A stretch of 64,000 bases of DNA, taken from the NCBI GenBank assembly GCA_004802705.1, contig SGPL01000018.1, forward strand, positions 62,001 to 126,000, written 5' to 3'. The position numbers and the translations under genes were made by a program. Of the stretch, positions 34,879 to 45,850 are shown one piece after another. The notes beneath the pieces were generated by a model. It was not told the DNA's origin and made no database searches. It saw nothing but the letters and a program-made list of their open reading frames with translations. This DNA is from Bondarzewia mesenterica (Eukaryota > Basidiomycota > Agaricomycetes > Russulales > Bondarzewiaceae). How positions within the stretch are numbered: the first letter of the stretch is position 1; each line of letters opens with the position of its first letter.

Positions 34879-36506
34879 TCAACTATGAACGGCAGCAGGA
34901 TTAAAATAGATTCTCCGTGTCCAGCGCCGCCGTCTCGTCATACCCCCAGTAGACATCCATTCATCAAGCGGTGAAGAGCGCGGCCCGAGCCACGCATCAT
35001 TGGTATATACCCAACCATCTAGACGTGGTCAGCGCTTGCATTACACTCACAACACATCCGAGACAACAGAACCTACGTTCGCCTGCATCAACAGTGGTCC
35101 ACCGCGCCTCAATATCCGGGCGCCAGTCCTCTGTCTCTACAAATGCCCATTCAGCATCGAGGGCAAAGGTGAGATTACTGCTGTTTTCATGTTAGCGCAT
35201 GTTCTATCTGTTTTTGTCGTAACACTGACCTTACATCCCCGCTTCCATCAGCAGATATCCCGCTCCACCCATCCTGTCCGCGAGTCCATGCGACACGCTC
35301 TCCAGATTTGAGGAGCGACTTTCCCCACGCGCCGGCAAGCCCACTTTCGCCAGGTGCCCAGCGTTCATTTTCGAAAAGCTCGACCTCGCGAAGGGGACTC
35401 TGCCAATGCTCATCTTTCATGCGATCGTTGTCGACGACACGAGCTATCCAAGCATGGATGTGTGCGAGGGGAAGGATAGAGAGGAAAACGGGAAGCGTGC
35501 GTCGAGTTATCGGATGGGTGAGGAAAAACGGACATAGGCCGAGAACAAGGAAGAGAGGGCGAAGAGGAATGAGAGGGAGGAGAGGCAAAGCCAACAGAAG
35601 TGTGAGGAAAGTAATTGTGAGGATATGCGGTGTATATGGTGTAGAATAGGTCAAATGGTGGACAAGAGGGAAAAGGGTGTCAAAAACGTCGGAACTGGAC
35701 GAAGGGGACGTCAGCGAAAATTCAGCTGAAAAAGATTCACGAGTGGCGGTGTGCTTACAAGGCGCCCATGAGATTTTGGATGCCTTGAATGTTGGCGAGC
35801 CAATCTGCACTTCCCTCGCGTGCATTTGCACGAGGTGGATGTTGTAACGGGGGCAATGCTGGAGGTGAATTGGTCAACTCTGGGTTGGACAAGTGGCGAG
35901 AAGGATGAGTGGCTAATAGAACACCCAGAAGAATCGCATGGGGAAGCAAGAGAATCAATCGAGGAAAGTAGCCTGCATGAGAAAGCAGAATAATCATATG
36001 AGTGCTTCTATTGACATGGGTCGTAGAGAAAACTTGAAGACAGATCTCGCTCACTCACAAAGAAATGTGTACACGGCCATCCACATTCCTGTCACTTTCC
36101 ATCCCTTCTTCCACATCAAGATTTCTTCTAATCGATCTTGTAGCCAGAACACAAATCCCACTTTCGCGATGAATCGGCGGAAATTAACCGTCGTGATTGG
36201 GACCGAAAGTGGGTCCCGAGTGGAAAGGAGATGAGCGCTATTCCTCATGTTACCTGAGGGCATATTCGTTGGAAGCTGGAGCGAAGACGCGAGGAGCATG
36301 CCGGGCAGATTCCCAAAGGTGCGTGAGGGTGATATCGGCTGAGTTGTCGGCGAGAACATGGAGGAGTCTGAGGAAGGCTTTGCGTGCGGAAGGGAAGTCA
36401 TGACCGCGGGTGTTGGTCGTGTGCTATCCTCGTCCTTGATTGCTTGTGGCACAGATTCTAGCCTCTTCGCATACGAGGGAACCTCGACATAGTCAAACCT
36501 AGACAT
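34879..36506 (-). CDS. Pex23/Pex30-like peroxisomal membrane protein (dysferlin domain)
   Basis: Exons in coding order: 36506-36059, 35972-35759, 35694-35230, 35180-35077, 35018-34879; 456 residues. The family (Pex23, Pex24, Pex28-32) sits in peroxisome or ER membranes and controls peroxisome number and contact sites. A Ser/Pro-rich N-terminus is followed by hydrophobic segments (YFPRLILLLPHAILLGVLL, then HILTITFLTLLLALPLLPL). The dysferlin-type domain has VELFENERWAP, WTRGQDGWSG, FVETEDWRPDIEARW and DAGEHGWVYTNDAWLGP. The tail is basic and ends NPAAVHS. The last intron uses the GT at 35076; a GC alternative six bases upstream also keeps frame but fits the family less well. Confidence 0.9.
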
Positions 36507-36888
36507 GTCTCATTCACTGCTTCCTGTCGTTCAGTATCCGTTATGTTCCCCACTGACCTGTGTGTGATTGTGGGCGGAAGTGAACGCCGATGACTTTTGC
36601 TTGATGCTTGAAGTTTGATTATGTCAGCAGATCATTGTTCGCCGTCACTGTCAGGCAGTTCAAACCTGTTCAAACGTCCAAGCTCAAGAGTATCTTGTGA
36701 ACAACTATCTTTTTTTTTGGAACCTTTCGCCCCAGAAATCAAAGCTTTGGAAGGAGAGTTTAAACAGGATTTAAACGTCTTCCAGGCGCAGGAGTATTTG
36801 CCAGTCTAGTATCAGGCATTTCGCTCCTTTCCTCGACCATCATATCTTGCAGTCCTCCAGCAGTCTTTCAGAAAAGACAAGTCCTTAG
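36507..36888. other. Divergent promoter region
   Basis: Shared 5' flank of the Pex23-like gene and the next plus-strand gene. No motif stands out. Confidence 0.5.
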
Positions 36889-38000
36889 ATGCAGCAGGAA
36901 TTAACTTTTGACTATCTGGTGACGTCTCTAAACAACCTTCTGGCCAGTCTCGATATCCCAATCGTCATGGACTCGCCCTTTGACCTTACGCCATCCCTCC
37001 TCCTTGCCATCCTCGAGTCGGTTCTTGAGGCACGACTTCCGATCTCGCAATCCGTTCGCGAGTCACGCGATCCTGCTGCAAAGGTCGAGGCAATGAAAAT
37101 ATTTCTTGGGGTGCTGGAGAACGATGTACTTGGATCGGATGTCGGGCTCAGTGCTGTAGACCCCCGGTGTCTTGCTGTGGGTGCGCGGGATGAGGTTGTC
37201 TTCGTTGGTGAGCTGTTGTGCTGGTTGGGAAGGAAAACCGGTTTGCTTTGTGCAGGGGATGCCCTACAAGATGAGGCACCACCTGAAAGAACGATGTTCA
37301 CATCCGCTGGCAGTGCAACTGGACGTATGTTGATCCCTTCCGTGCACTCTACACTCACCAATAGCGTGGATAGTTCACTCTCCGTGGAAGATACTGAAGC
37401 AGAATCGAACACCACCATCGTCTCTACCACCAGCGAAGTGTCCCAGACCACGCCGCATGCGGCAACCGCACCTGTGCATAGGCGAAACGGAAATTGCCCG
37501 CGATGCATCCACGAGATTGAAGATCCCTCGTTTCTTGCGCCCACGTTGATGGACTCGTACGATAGTGAATCAGGGACCGAAGAGAATTCCAGCAACCTAT
37601 TCGCTCCAGAACCTTCAGGATCGCTCTGCGAATGCCATGACGGCGATTTATTCTCATCCACATCTCGCGCACGGCAATCTGTGCGCTACAACGGGTATAT
37701 CGAGGAGGTCGATAACGAACTTGAGGTCCAGGAATTCGAGACGAGCCGGCGGCGGCGCCAATGCCAGCGGCTTGACGGAGACTCGCACCTGTACAACGAC
37801 ATCGAAACATTACAAGATCCCGTACGTCCCCCCCAACAATCCAATCTCAAATTCGTATTGACATTGCCATTTTTTGTCTATAGACTGCGATATCTGGAAA
37901 ACGCATCTTGACGCGACATACCTCGCCCACGCAACACACGCTTGCTTTGTTGAACGAGCGCGCACGGCTCCTTTCTGAATTGGCAAGACTGAATCCTTGA
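36889..38000 (+). CDS. Probable DUF5745-type protein
   Basis: Exons 36889-37821 and 37884-38000; 349 residues. The first 130 residues form a compact helical domain with FDLTPSLLLAILESVLEARL, AMKIFLGVLENDVL and EVVFVGELLCWLGRK, which I associate with DUF5745 proteins (related to centrosomal or microtubule-linked helical domains), though not with certainty. A cysteine-containing stretch NCPRCIHEI and an acidic Ser-rich middle follow. The end is a short helical segment (LALLNERARLLSELARL) that could be a coiled coil. Intron 37822-37883 is phase 0. The cellular role is unknown. Confidence 0.75.
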
Positions 38001-38590
38001 CATCTGTCTAGGTGCACTTTTGGGCGAATACTGGGATGTCCAAAACATCACGCTCGAGCCTTAGGAGTATATGATCGTGCCGGACTGTTTTGACGCCAGA
38101 GCTTCAAGCGTCTCTTTCATTGCATTTCTACCCATTTCTAGTCCATTCAGACACGTTTGATAGTACTCAAATTAGCTCTCAAGGAAAGCAAATCATTCAG
38201 AGTCTTGTTCGCCGTCGCATCATCTTCGTCCTGCTCTGACTCGCCTTAATTTCGACTCATCACGATCAGCATCCAATCGCATTCAATTGCCTTGCGCGCA
38301 TTGTTTCTAATCAATACCAACTTCGTTAGCCCGGTGGGCACCCGCACCGATTCCATTCCTCTCGGATATCAATCTCAAACTTCCACCCTCATCGGACACC
38401 CTCACTTCACGTGACGCTATCCTGGTCCTGTTCGGGCCAATCATAGCTGCGTATCAGAAAACGATGATACTTTTCGCCTCCCTTTTATAATGATAGGATG
38501 ATGGCACCCATTTATCTTGTCGCAGCCGCCCCTCTTTTCCTCTTCTTTTTACCACCACATACTTAACTCGACTATTGACTTGAGAACAGC
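38001..38590. other. Intergenic region
   Basis: 3' flank and promoter; no feature recognised. Confidence 0.5.
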
Positions 38591-39575
38591 ATGTCGCGCA
38601 CACCCTCTCCAATCTCCTCAAACCCATCCTTCCCGCGAACGAAGTATTCCCCTTTAAGTGGATCGTCGTCACCTTCGTACCGCCTGCCGCGCACACGCTC
38701 TCATGCGCGATTGACCCCTCGCTTGTCCCTCGACCGTATCGCAGAAGAGACGTTGCTCGAAGCCGATGCGCCTATAAATCTGGGCCAGGAAACGCCGATG
38801 TCGATGATGAACTCATCATCCGAGCTGGATTCCAGGAAAGACCGGTGGGAAGTGTCTGGTGCCGGAAAGCTGAGCGGCACGGAGCCTAGGAGGAGGAGTT
38901 GGAATGGGAAGAAGGGGATCGTAGTTGGAAAGGAGATGAAGGACAGTTGCGGAATATGGTGAGTATGCTGCCTTTCGTTTGTGGAGAAGTGTTGTTGACT
39001 TTTCACTTTGTACTTCAGTTTCGAACCGGCGGTTAAGCCGAACAAGACTAGATGCTGTGACCAATTGTTTTGTTTCCAGCATTTGTCAGACGTATGCTCT
39101 TGGCTCTGTTATTGTTTGATGCCTGTTCATGATTTTTTATTATCTCGACCGATAGTGGCTATCAGCGCACGAATCCGATGGTCGATGTCCGACGTGCCGA
39201 GTTCCATGCTCGCTCGAAGATGACACCATCAATCTGCATCCCCCACCCAGACTATTTGCGAGCAAGCGTCATTCAAACAGTGCAATGCGCGTGCGCCGGG
39301 AGGGTCTACCATTCCGATCATCTTCCAGTCCTGAGCTTAGTTCATCAACGATGTATGACAGTACATCTTCGTCGTCTGACAGCGAGCGCAATGTTGCACG
39401 AACAAGGATAGCTCCTGTCACGCAGCAACGGCAGCAGCAGAAGTTATGGTCGGAGCAGTCACCGCTGTCGCCGAGCCCGCAGCAGAAGCAGTCCGAGGCA
39501 AATCTCTTGCGGGGCGCAGCGCGGGCGCTGACACTAGTCGGCGGTGCACTTGTATTGACAGCGCTGCTATGGTGA
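38591..39575 (+). CDS. RING-type zinc finger protein with C-terminal membrane anchor
   Basis: Exons 38591-38958, 39019-39091, 39156-39575; 286 residues. A Ser/Pro/Arg-rich N-terminus of about 120 residues precedes a RING-like finger assembled from three exons: CGICFEP, then RCCDQLFCFQHLSDWL and GRCPTCR. The C-terminal half is Ser- and Gln-rich. The last 20 residues are hydrophobic (ARALTLVGGALVLTALLW), as in tail-anchored membrane proteins. The arrangement suggests an E3 ubiquitin ligase facing the cytosol on the ER or mitochondrial surface; this is inference. The short gap between the first Cys pair and the rest of the finger is within RING variation. Confidence 0.82.
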
Positions 39576-40410
39576 GGCAATATCGGTTTATTTAGAGGGA
39601 GATCATGGATGATCCATTTATAGACAGGAGATTGTTCGTTACTCACCGTGTCCTATCGTGTGCACGTCGGCCCGTCCTTTGTTCCATTCTCATCTTTTCC
39701 ACGCCTCGCGTTCGGTTGCATTATAAATAAGACGAGCTGTGGTTTTATGTACCTGAATGCTGTTCATTCTATCTGTAGTCTACGGGAGAGAGGACATTTC
39801 TGATTCCGGTGATCCACTGAATATCCTGGGGCGTAAGCCGCATCATTGCACAATGCACTTAGTGTGCTTCCACAATGTGTGCAAGTCCTGCGTGGGTTAA
39901 TCGGAAGTCTTGACTATGACTGGCGGGCGTCAACATCATGGAAATATTGAAAATCAGAGCGCCTTTCGGCGGTACGACTGCGCTGATTCATCACCTTTGT
40001 TTCGATCTCGCCTCCCGGGCATCGCACAATAGTTGCCAAGGTAGTAAAGCACATTCTTCTCAGAGGGTTTTCGGTGAAATTAAGTTCTAGGGCTGGGTTC
40101 GCGGACATAGTACTGTTTTCATGCTTTTCGAATTCGTCGATGGCGCTCATGGTGGAAAGGCACCTGGCCAATGAGTGGAATGAAAGTGATCTTATCTTTC
40201 ACTTAGATGTGATGCGAATACTGGGAGTCTGGGGCCCTGATGATCAACAGAGCCTGGCTTACACCGTCTAAGCGATGCAGTATAACAACAGGCCAACCGC
40301 TCAGCGACTGTTCTTTAGGACGACGACATTCGCCACGTCCTCATCACGCATTTCCCCCCTTTCCTATTCTTCTTCTCAATCTTCGCGCAGGTCGCGTTTA
40401 TTTTCTTCTA
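39576..40410. other. Intergenic region
   Basis: 3' flank of the RING gene and promoter of the protease gene. The open frame entering from 40240 has no support upstream of the signal peptide Met. Confidence 0.5.
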
Positions 40411-42841
40411 ATGCACTCCTTCACGCTTTGCCTTTCTCTGATTGTTCTTCTGCCTAGTTTGGGCTTCGCACTTCCATGTGACATTTCAGGAGCATCGGAA
40501 TTTGGGCGGGATGCGTGGACAAAGAGGGGTGTTGATTTGCCCATATACAGGCGGCGGGCGGCGGGCCAGTCGGGCTTTCAGAAACGTGGATATAGCGGGA
40601 CCACTGGGTTGGGTGACTTTGCGGACTTGTAAGCTTTCGTTATTTCTTCTGACAAGGATGAGTAATTGCGATTTATTTCCCGTCTACCTTTTCTATCATT
40701 TTGCCGGGATCTACCTTCATGCTAAACAAATTCGTAGATTCTATACCGTCCCGATAAACATAGGAAGCGTCCAAACCGCTGTGAATCTTGGTTCGCCTTT
40801 CTTTTCCCTTCTATAATATATCCCCTCTTCAATCATAATACGTCTACAGATACAGGCTCCAGTGACCTTTGGGTCACTTCGGACGCTTGCGAGACTGCTA
40901 TTTGCGAGCGGACAAATATGCCTCCTTATCCCACCGCCAACTTGAATCCCGCAGGCGGCTCCGTGTCCCTCCTCTACGGTGACTCACTTACAGGAACGCA
41001 CGCAAATGGCCCTGTCGGCCAAGACACCGCTTCCATCGCGGGTCTGTCCATGCCCCAACAGCCGTTCGCAGCGATCTCGGATACCAATAACACGAGTGTA
41101 ATGACTTCATCGAACGGTATACTGGGTCTTGGTTTTCCGAGGTAAGGCCTTATGGTTGAGCACCAATCAAATATTCACTCCCTCTTTATTTTCAGTGCGA
41201 GGTGCGTGATTTCAATTTCCCGAGCAACCTTGCGTGGCGTATTCGCATTTGTTAATGCGTGAATCTATTGCAGTCAAGTACAGGCCGCTGTGGTCAATAC
41301 GAAGGTCCTGGGTTCTTCTTCATCATTTATTTTCATGTGAGAGGTAATTAACCTACGCGTTTAGTTCAACAACCCTACACAAACAGACGACTTTATTCTA
41401 AGCTCGTCTTCTAATGGACCTCTCCTCTCCCGCCTCGCCATGTCGGGCCGTCTCGAGCAGCCGATGTTCACGGTAAAGGCCCTTCATACTCTTTCTGAAT
41501 TTAGCCATCTTTGTCTATACGGCTAATAATGGATCGACACCAGATTGCGCTTCAGCGAGACACAATTGATGTCGGCGGTCAGAACGGTGCACTCACTGTC
41601 GGAAAGCTGCCAAATGGCGTTGCTAACTCATCTTTGACGTGGGTGCCCGTTAGGCTATACACGCCGGCTGAAGGCGGTCTGAATCCGCCTTCATTCGCTC
41701 CGAATGAGGTATATGTGTTGCGTTCTTCTCAAGTGAAGTACAGGTACTCATCGTTCTGCCACGAGCAGGTCTACCCCCTGTAAATCTACCGGCTTCCAGA
41801 TGCGTCTTGACGTGGCTGATTGACATCCCATTTTAATAGGCGCTGGGAAATTCTTCTCGATGCTGTCTATCTTGATGGCCAAAAATTGCCCGCCTCCACC
41901 ATTTCGGCAAATGGTGTCTCCAGCGCTGGTGTCTCCGCGCTCATCGATACCGTGCGTGCTTCCCATTCCTACACCCGCACCCGTAGGCTTATATGTGCTT
42001 TTATAGGGCAACTCCCTGTTGCGCGGTCCCCAGGACGTCGTTTCCTCACTTCTCAAATCCGTCTCTCCCGCCTTCACAGCCAACTCTAACGCCGACCCTA
42101 CATTTTCCTGCGCAACCGCCCACAATTTGTCGTTTGAGATCGGCGGCAAGGTCTTTCCCATCGATCCGCGCGATTTCGTATCACAAAATCAGACGGGCAA
42201 CGCAAACACGTGCGTGGCGAATAACCTTGTCTCAACCGATCCGCCGAGCGTAGGCGCGCTGTTCAGCTGGAGTCTCGGAGACCCGTTCTTCAAGTCGTGA
42301 GTCGATCAGTTTCATGCTGGAGTTTGACATTTCCGAATGCGGAAAGGAAATGCTGGATGTGAAACTGATGTCGGAATTATTCTTGCATTTGTTTGGTAGA
42401 AACCTCGTCGCGTTTTATTATGGAAACCTGACACACCCTTCGGTCGACCCGCCCCGTATCGGTTTTCTCTCGCAAGTACCTACAAACGCAGATGACCTCC
42501 TTACGGAAGCAGTCCAAGACGCTAAAGAGAATGGCGGGAACTTTGAAAGTACGCTTCTGCCTTTACTTGTTCCAGCTGGGTGGCTCGCACTCAACGTTGA
42601 TTTTTCAGTGACTTCCCAAGCACCACCAACAGGTGTCACATCGTCAATCTCCATTTCACCCGCCACCGTCTCCTTCTCTCCAACACCCTCGCTTTCTATC
42701 TCGAACACTGCTCCTCAGGCGTCAACGTCCAATGCAGCGGAGAGGCAGAAGAGCTCCGCAAGAATTTCAGCTTCAACCAATTTTGGCTCGGTGGGAGCAC
42801 TGGTCACCGCGATGGTTTGGGTCCTGTGGGTCGTACTGTGA
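40411..42841 (+). CDS. Yapsin-like GPI-anchored aspartic protease
   Basis: Exons 40411-40628, 40738-40790, 40850-41141, 41196-41201, 41274-41304, 41365-41472, 41544-41708, 41769-41779, 41840-41951, 42007-42296, 42400-42841; 575 residues. Pepsin-family (A1) secreted protease. Signal peptide MHSFTLCLSLIVLLPSLGFA; propeptide with Kex2-type Lys-Arg sites (DAWTKRG, FQKRGY). First catalytic motif DTGSSDLWV; the second is split by an intron (ALIDT/GNSLLRGP). A Ser/Thr-rich stalk precedes a hydrophobic C-terminus (GALVTAMVWVLWVVL), as expected for a GPI anchor. The Met at 40411 was chosen because it begins the signal peptide. Exons of 6 and 11 bases are inferred; the 6-base one is frame-neutral and could be skipped. 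Confidence 0.9.
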
Positions 42842-43644
42842 TTATACGACTCTGATATCTGGAGTTTGTTTGCGTTGATGTCGAGTGCGCGTCATCGCAC
42901 TGCTCATCGTGCAGACGAACTCTCGTATCTTGCGCTGTCGTGAACACACCACAGTCGATTGCAAGACATTCTTCACCCAGACACAGGTATCACCTCGATG
43001 CTCGAGTCCAGTGCGCGCTGTGCACGCAAGCATATTAGTTTGTGGCGGCTTGATTGGCATACGCTAGCATAGACTTACACACTACATACTTAAGATATCA
43101 CATTGACTTTCAATTTCTTATCCTTCTCTCTGACATGTTCATCTGTGACCTCCGGACTGCATGAATCCTCCTGAGGAATTTAGAAAGTCGGGAAATGTTA
43201 GGAAAGGGCCGTACGGAATAACTTCGCAGGGCCATTTTTGGGACCTTGCGGATGCGACGAATCTGGCTTTTTGGTCGAAGAAGTTTACCTGTAATTGGTG
43301 CCGCTGTATCACCGTGTGTTGCACCGTATATTCGGGATTAAAATGGTTATCGCGGGCACGACACGCTTTCTCGGAGCTAATTCTCGGAGCTAAAATGCTT
43401 CCATTCAGATGAAGCTTATTTAATTAATGTGGCGGTTGCAGAGACGAAAGCTCCTTCAAAGCCATTGAATCCAGCGTGGACGGGGAACTCACGTGGCCTT
43501 GATTTCCTCGGAGATCGCGTTCATCATATAGCTTCTCCCATCCAGTCCAAAAGACTGACTTATGTGAACAGGACACACGTATACAGGATAAGACACGTGA
43601 GATAATACGATGTACATACCATACAGACACGCTTAGCGCCACGC
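42842..43644. other. Convergent intergenic region
   Basis: 3' flanks of the protease and SEN54 genes. An 83-codon open frame at 43161-43412 shows no family features. Confidence 0.5.
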
Positions 43645-45427
43645 TCATGCCATCGGCCATGCCTCAAACGCACCTTCTCCGAATCTGAAAAAGCTGATCA
43701 CACCCGCGTCGACAGCGGCGATCACGACGAGCTTGTTGCCTTGCCGCAGGGCCATGAACGGATTCACCTTTCTCTCCTGCCCCTTTTCGCCCTTGTGAGC
43801 TTCTTTGGGTTTGAGTTTGAGGAAGGCGAGGAGGCGAGCAAAGAGCGATGAGTTTTGAATTCCGTTGGAGGGAGGGGGCGGACGGCGTTGGCGCGGGAGA
43901 GGGGGAGGGAGTGTGGGCAACGATTCGTAGAGTCTAGTCAGTTGCGCGAGGGTGGGGATGGGTGTTGTGCGTGCACTGTTATCCATATTAGGAGGGCCAT
44001 TAATTAAGACTGAAAGTACGCACTTCACAACAACAATTGAGAAATCTGGAGCTGGAGGAGATGTCTTCCGGAAAGGTGTGGAAGGTTTATACAAGTGGTA
44101 GAAAATCTCGTAAGGGTCTGCATCTGGAGGCGAGAAGGAGGGAGGAGATGTGATTTCAGCTGGGAACTGAAGTGACGATTTATGTCCGGAGGGTATTATA
44201 CGCAGAGATCTGAATATTGAAGCTATCCGAAGACGAAAAAAAAACGATGAGATGGAAAAAAAATGCGAGAGACGGGGAAAAGGGAACGCAGGGATTGACG
44301 CACAATAGTCCATATTGTGATGCATCCACCGCCGGTGCGTAAGGGGATGCCACCAGTCAAACGTTGGTCGTAACAATTTCCTCAGGATGTGCTTGATCGG
44401 TCCAAAAATAAAATGGAAAATGCGACGAAACAGTGACCCTGGAGAACTCAGTGGAAGCGGTGGCTCTGGGTAAGGTGCTGGAGTGGGATATGCAGACGAT
44501 GGCGGGCGTGCGCGGGTCACGATATAGCCGAGGCGGCGGAGATACGAGAACACCTGCCAACGATGAATACAAGAGATACAATATCGTCTTTGCGACATTG
44601 ATGCATGAGCGCTAGGACGCACCTGGTATCTTTCGAGAGTCAGCCCCTCGCAACCAATAATCTCCGCAAATGCCTGCTGCACGCTCATCGGCACGCCCTG
44701 CATACCATCGCCATCCTCATCGCCATCCTCACCCCCATCCTCTGTCCGTCCTTCGTGCATAACGAGGGAACCAGAGGTTTCTTTTGAGCAAAATAGTGCG
44801 CCTTTCTCGACGAGGTAGAGAGCTTCTTCAGGGAGGAGTTCCAATCTCTTGAAGGCCTTTTTGGTGTTGCCAAGTGAGATAGGAGATGATGGAAATGGAG
44901 ATGGACGCGCGACAGAGTGTCCCATTGACGCGAAGTGTACTCCCCGTGCGACCGTGACATGCGCGCGGGCGAGGGTCGGATACCAGATGGCGTAGCTCAC
45001 GGACTTGCTGCAGGACGCAATAAAAATTGATAAAAGGGATGAAAACAGGATGGTCATATCCTGACCTGGATATTGCACGCGTGGCCCGTAACGCATCGAA
45101 CATGGCTGTCCGCGCACGGTCAAGGTTATGCTGCTGCAACCCGGAGCCCTGCGCCGGTTCAAAGTCTTTTTCGCCACGTTTGGGAATTAAGGGGCGCGCG
45201 GTGATTCCCAATCTGAGTATATGTTAATTCTAAAGATTCCTTAGTAGAGACTGCACTGTGAATGCGCACGGAAGTTTTGTCCAGTCAAGGCCGCCATCTT
45301 CGTCTCCAGATGACTGTTCATCTTCTTCGGCTTGTGCTTGAGCATCGGAAGAGGGGGGAGGTATGGATTGAGGTTCTTCAAGAAGATCGTCCATTGTGTC
45401 GTTTTCTTCACCTCTTGTAGTGTCCAA
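43645..45427 (-). CDS. SEN54: tRNA-splicing endonuclease subunit Sen54
   Basis: Exons in coding order: 45427-45270, 45212-45066, 45007-44623, 44553-44304, 44222-44024, 43975-43645; 489 residues. Structural subunit of the heterotetrameric endonuclease that cuts introns from pre-tRNAs. N-terminal Sen54 domain: LIPKRGEKDFEPAQG, AMFDALRATRAIS, VTVARGVHFASMGHS, LLPEEALYLVEKGALF, GVPMSVQQAFAEIIG and TLERYQ-VFSYLRRLGYIV. The C-terminal nuclease-fold strand is the hallmark ISFFRFGEGAFEAWPMA. The middle is extended by proline-rich and hydrophobic insertions, common in basidiomycetes. An acidic repeat-like stretch (EDGGEDGDEDGDG) sits inside the N-terminal domain. It is divergent from the NAPE-PLD-like gene across a 423-base promoter. 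Confidence 0.93.
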
Positions 45428-45850
45428 AGGTGTGAGACTAGAATATGGGGACAGGGCGAACCAGGGGCGAACGGAGGACGGAAGGTGAGACGCTGAAATA
45501 TATCACGTGGTCGGGAGGCAGATCAAAATTCGCGCCACTTAAATTCGAAGGAAAACTTGATGAAAACATATATACAACCCTTGTGCCAGCGACGAAGATG
45601 TACACTTTGAAGTGTACATCTTCATCGCTGGCAATGCATAATGTATTTTTATACTTACCGACAAGTAGGGCCTTGACGACTACTCAATTGATCAAGTTGT
45701 TGACGATTACGCGTATGCAAGCTGAAGATGCATGGCTTACAACTCAATCCGCCAGCCTTGCCGCCTTGCAGACGCCCTTCTGTGCAGCAAATAAAGTCTA
45801 CGCACACTCTTTCTGTTTGCATCAACTGGTGATCTTGAGAACCTGAAAGC
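45428..45850. promoter_or_regulatory. Shared divergent promoter of SEN54 and NAPE-PLD-like gene
   Basis: 423 bases lie between the two start codons. An A/T-rich ATATATA stretch occurs near 45568-45574, beside the long palindrome at 45585-45632. No other element recognised. Confidence 0.6.
45585..45632. repeat. 48-base near-perfect palindrome
   Basis: Arms of 23 bases, 45585-45607 and 45610-45632, pair with a single mismatch (C/T at arm position 9) around a two-base centre TG. The arms start GCCAGCGA and end with the matching TCGCTGGC. The sequence would form a strong hairpin or cruciform. Confidence 0.9.

Noticed and set aside
35071..35083. A GC donor (GCGAAC) in the Pex23-like gene
   Set aside because: A normal GT donor six bases downstream keeps phase and gives the expected DAGEHGWVYTND sequence.
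43161..43412. 83-codon plus-strand open frame
   Set aside because: It lies in the 3' flanks of two convergent genes and has no recognisable motif.
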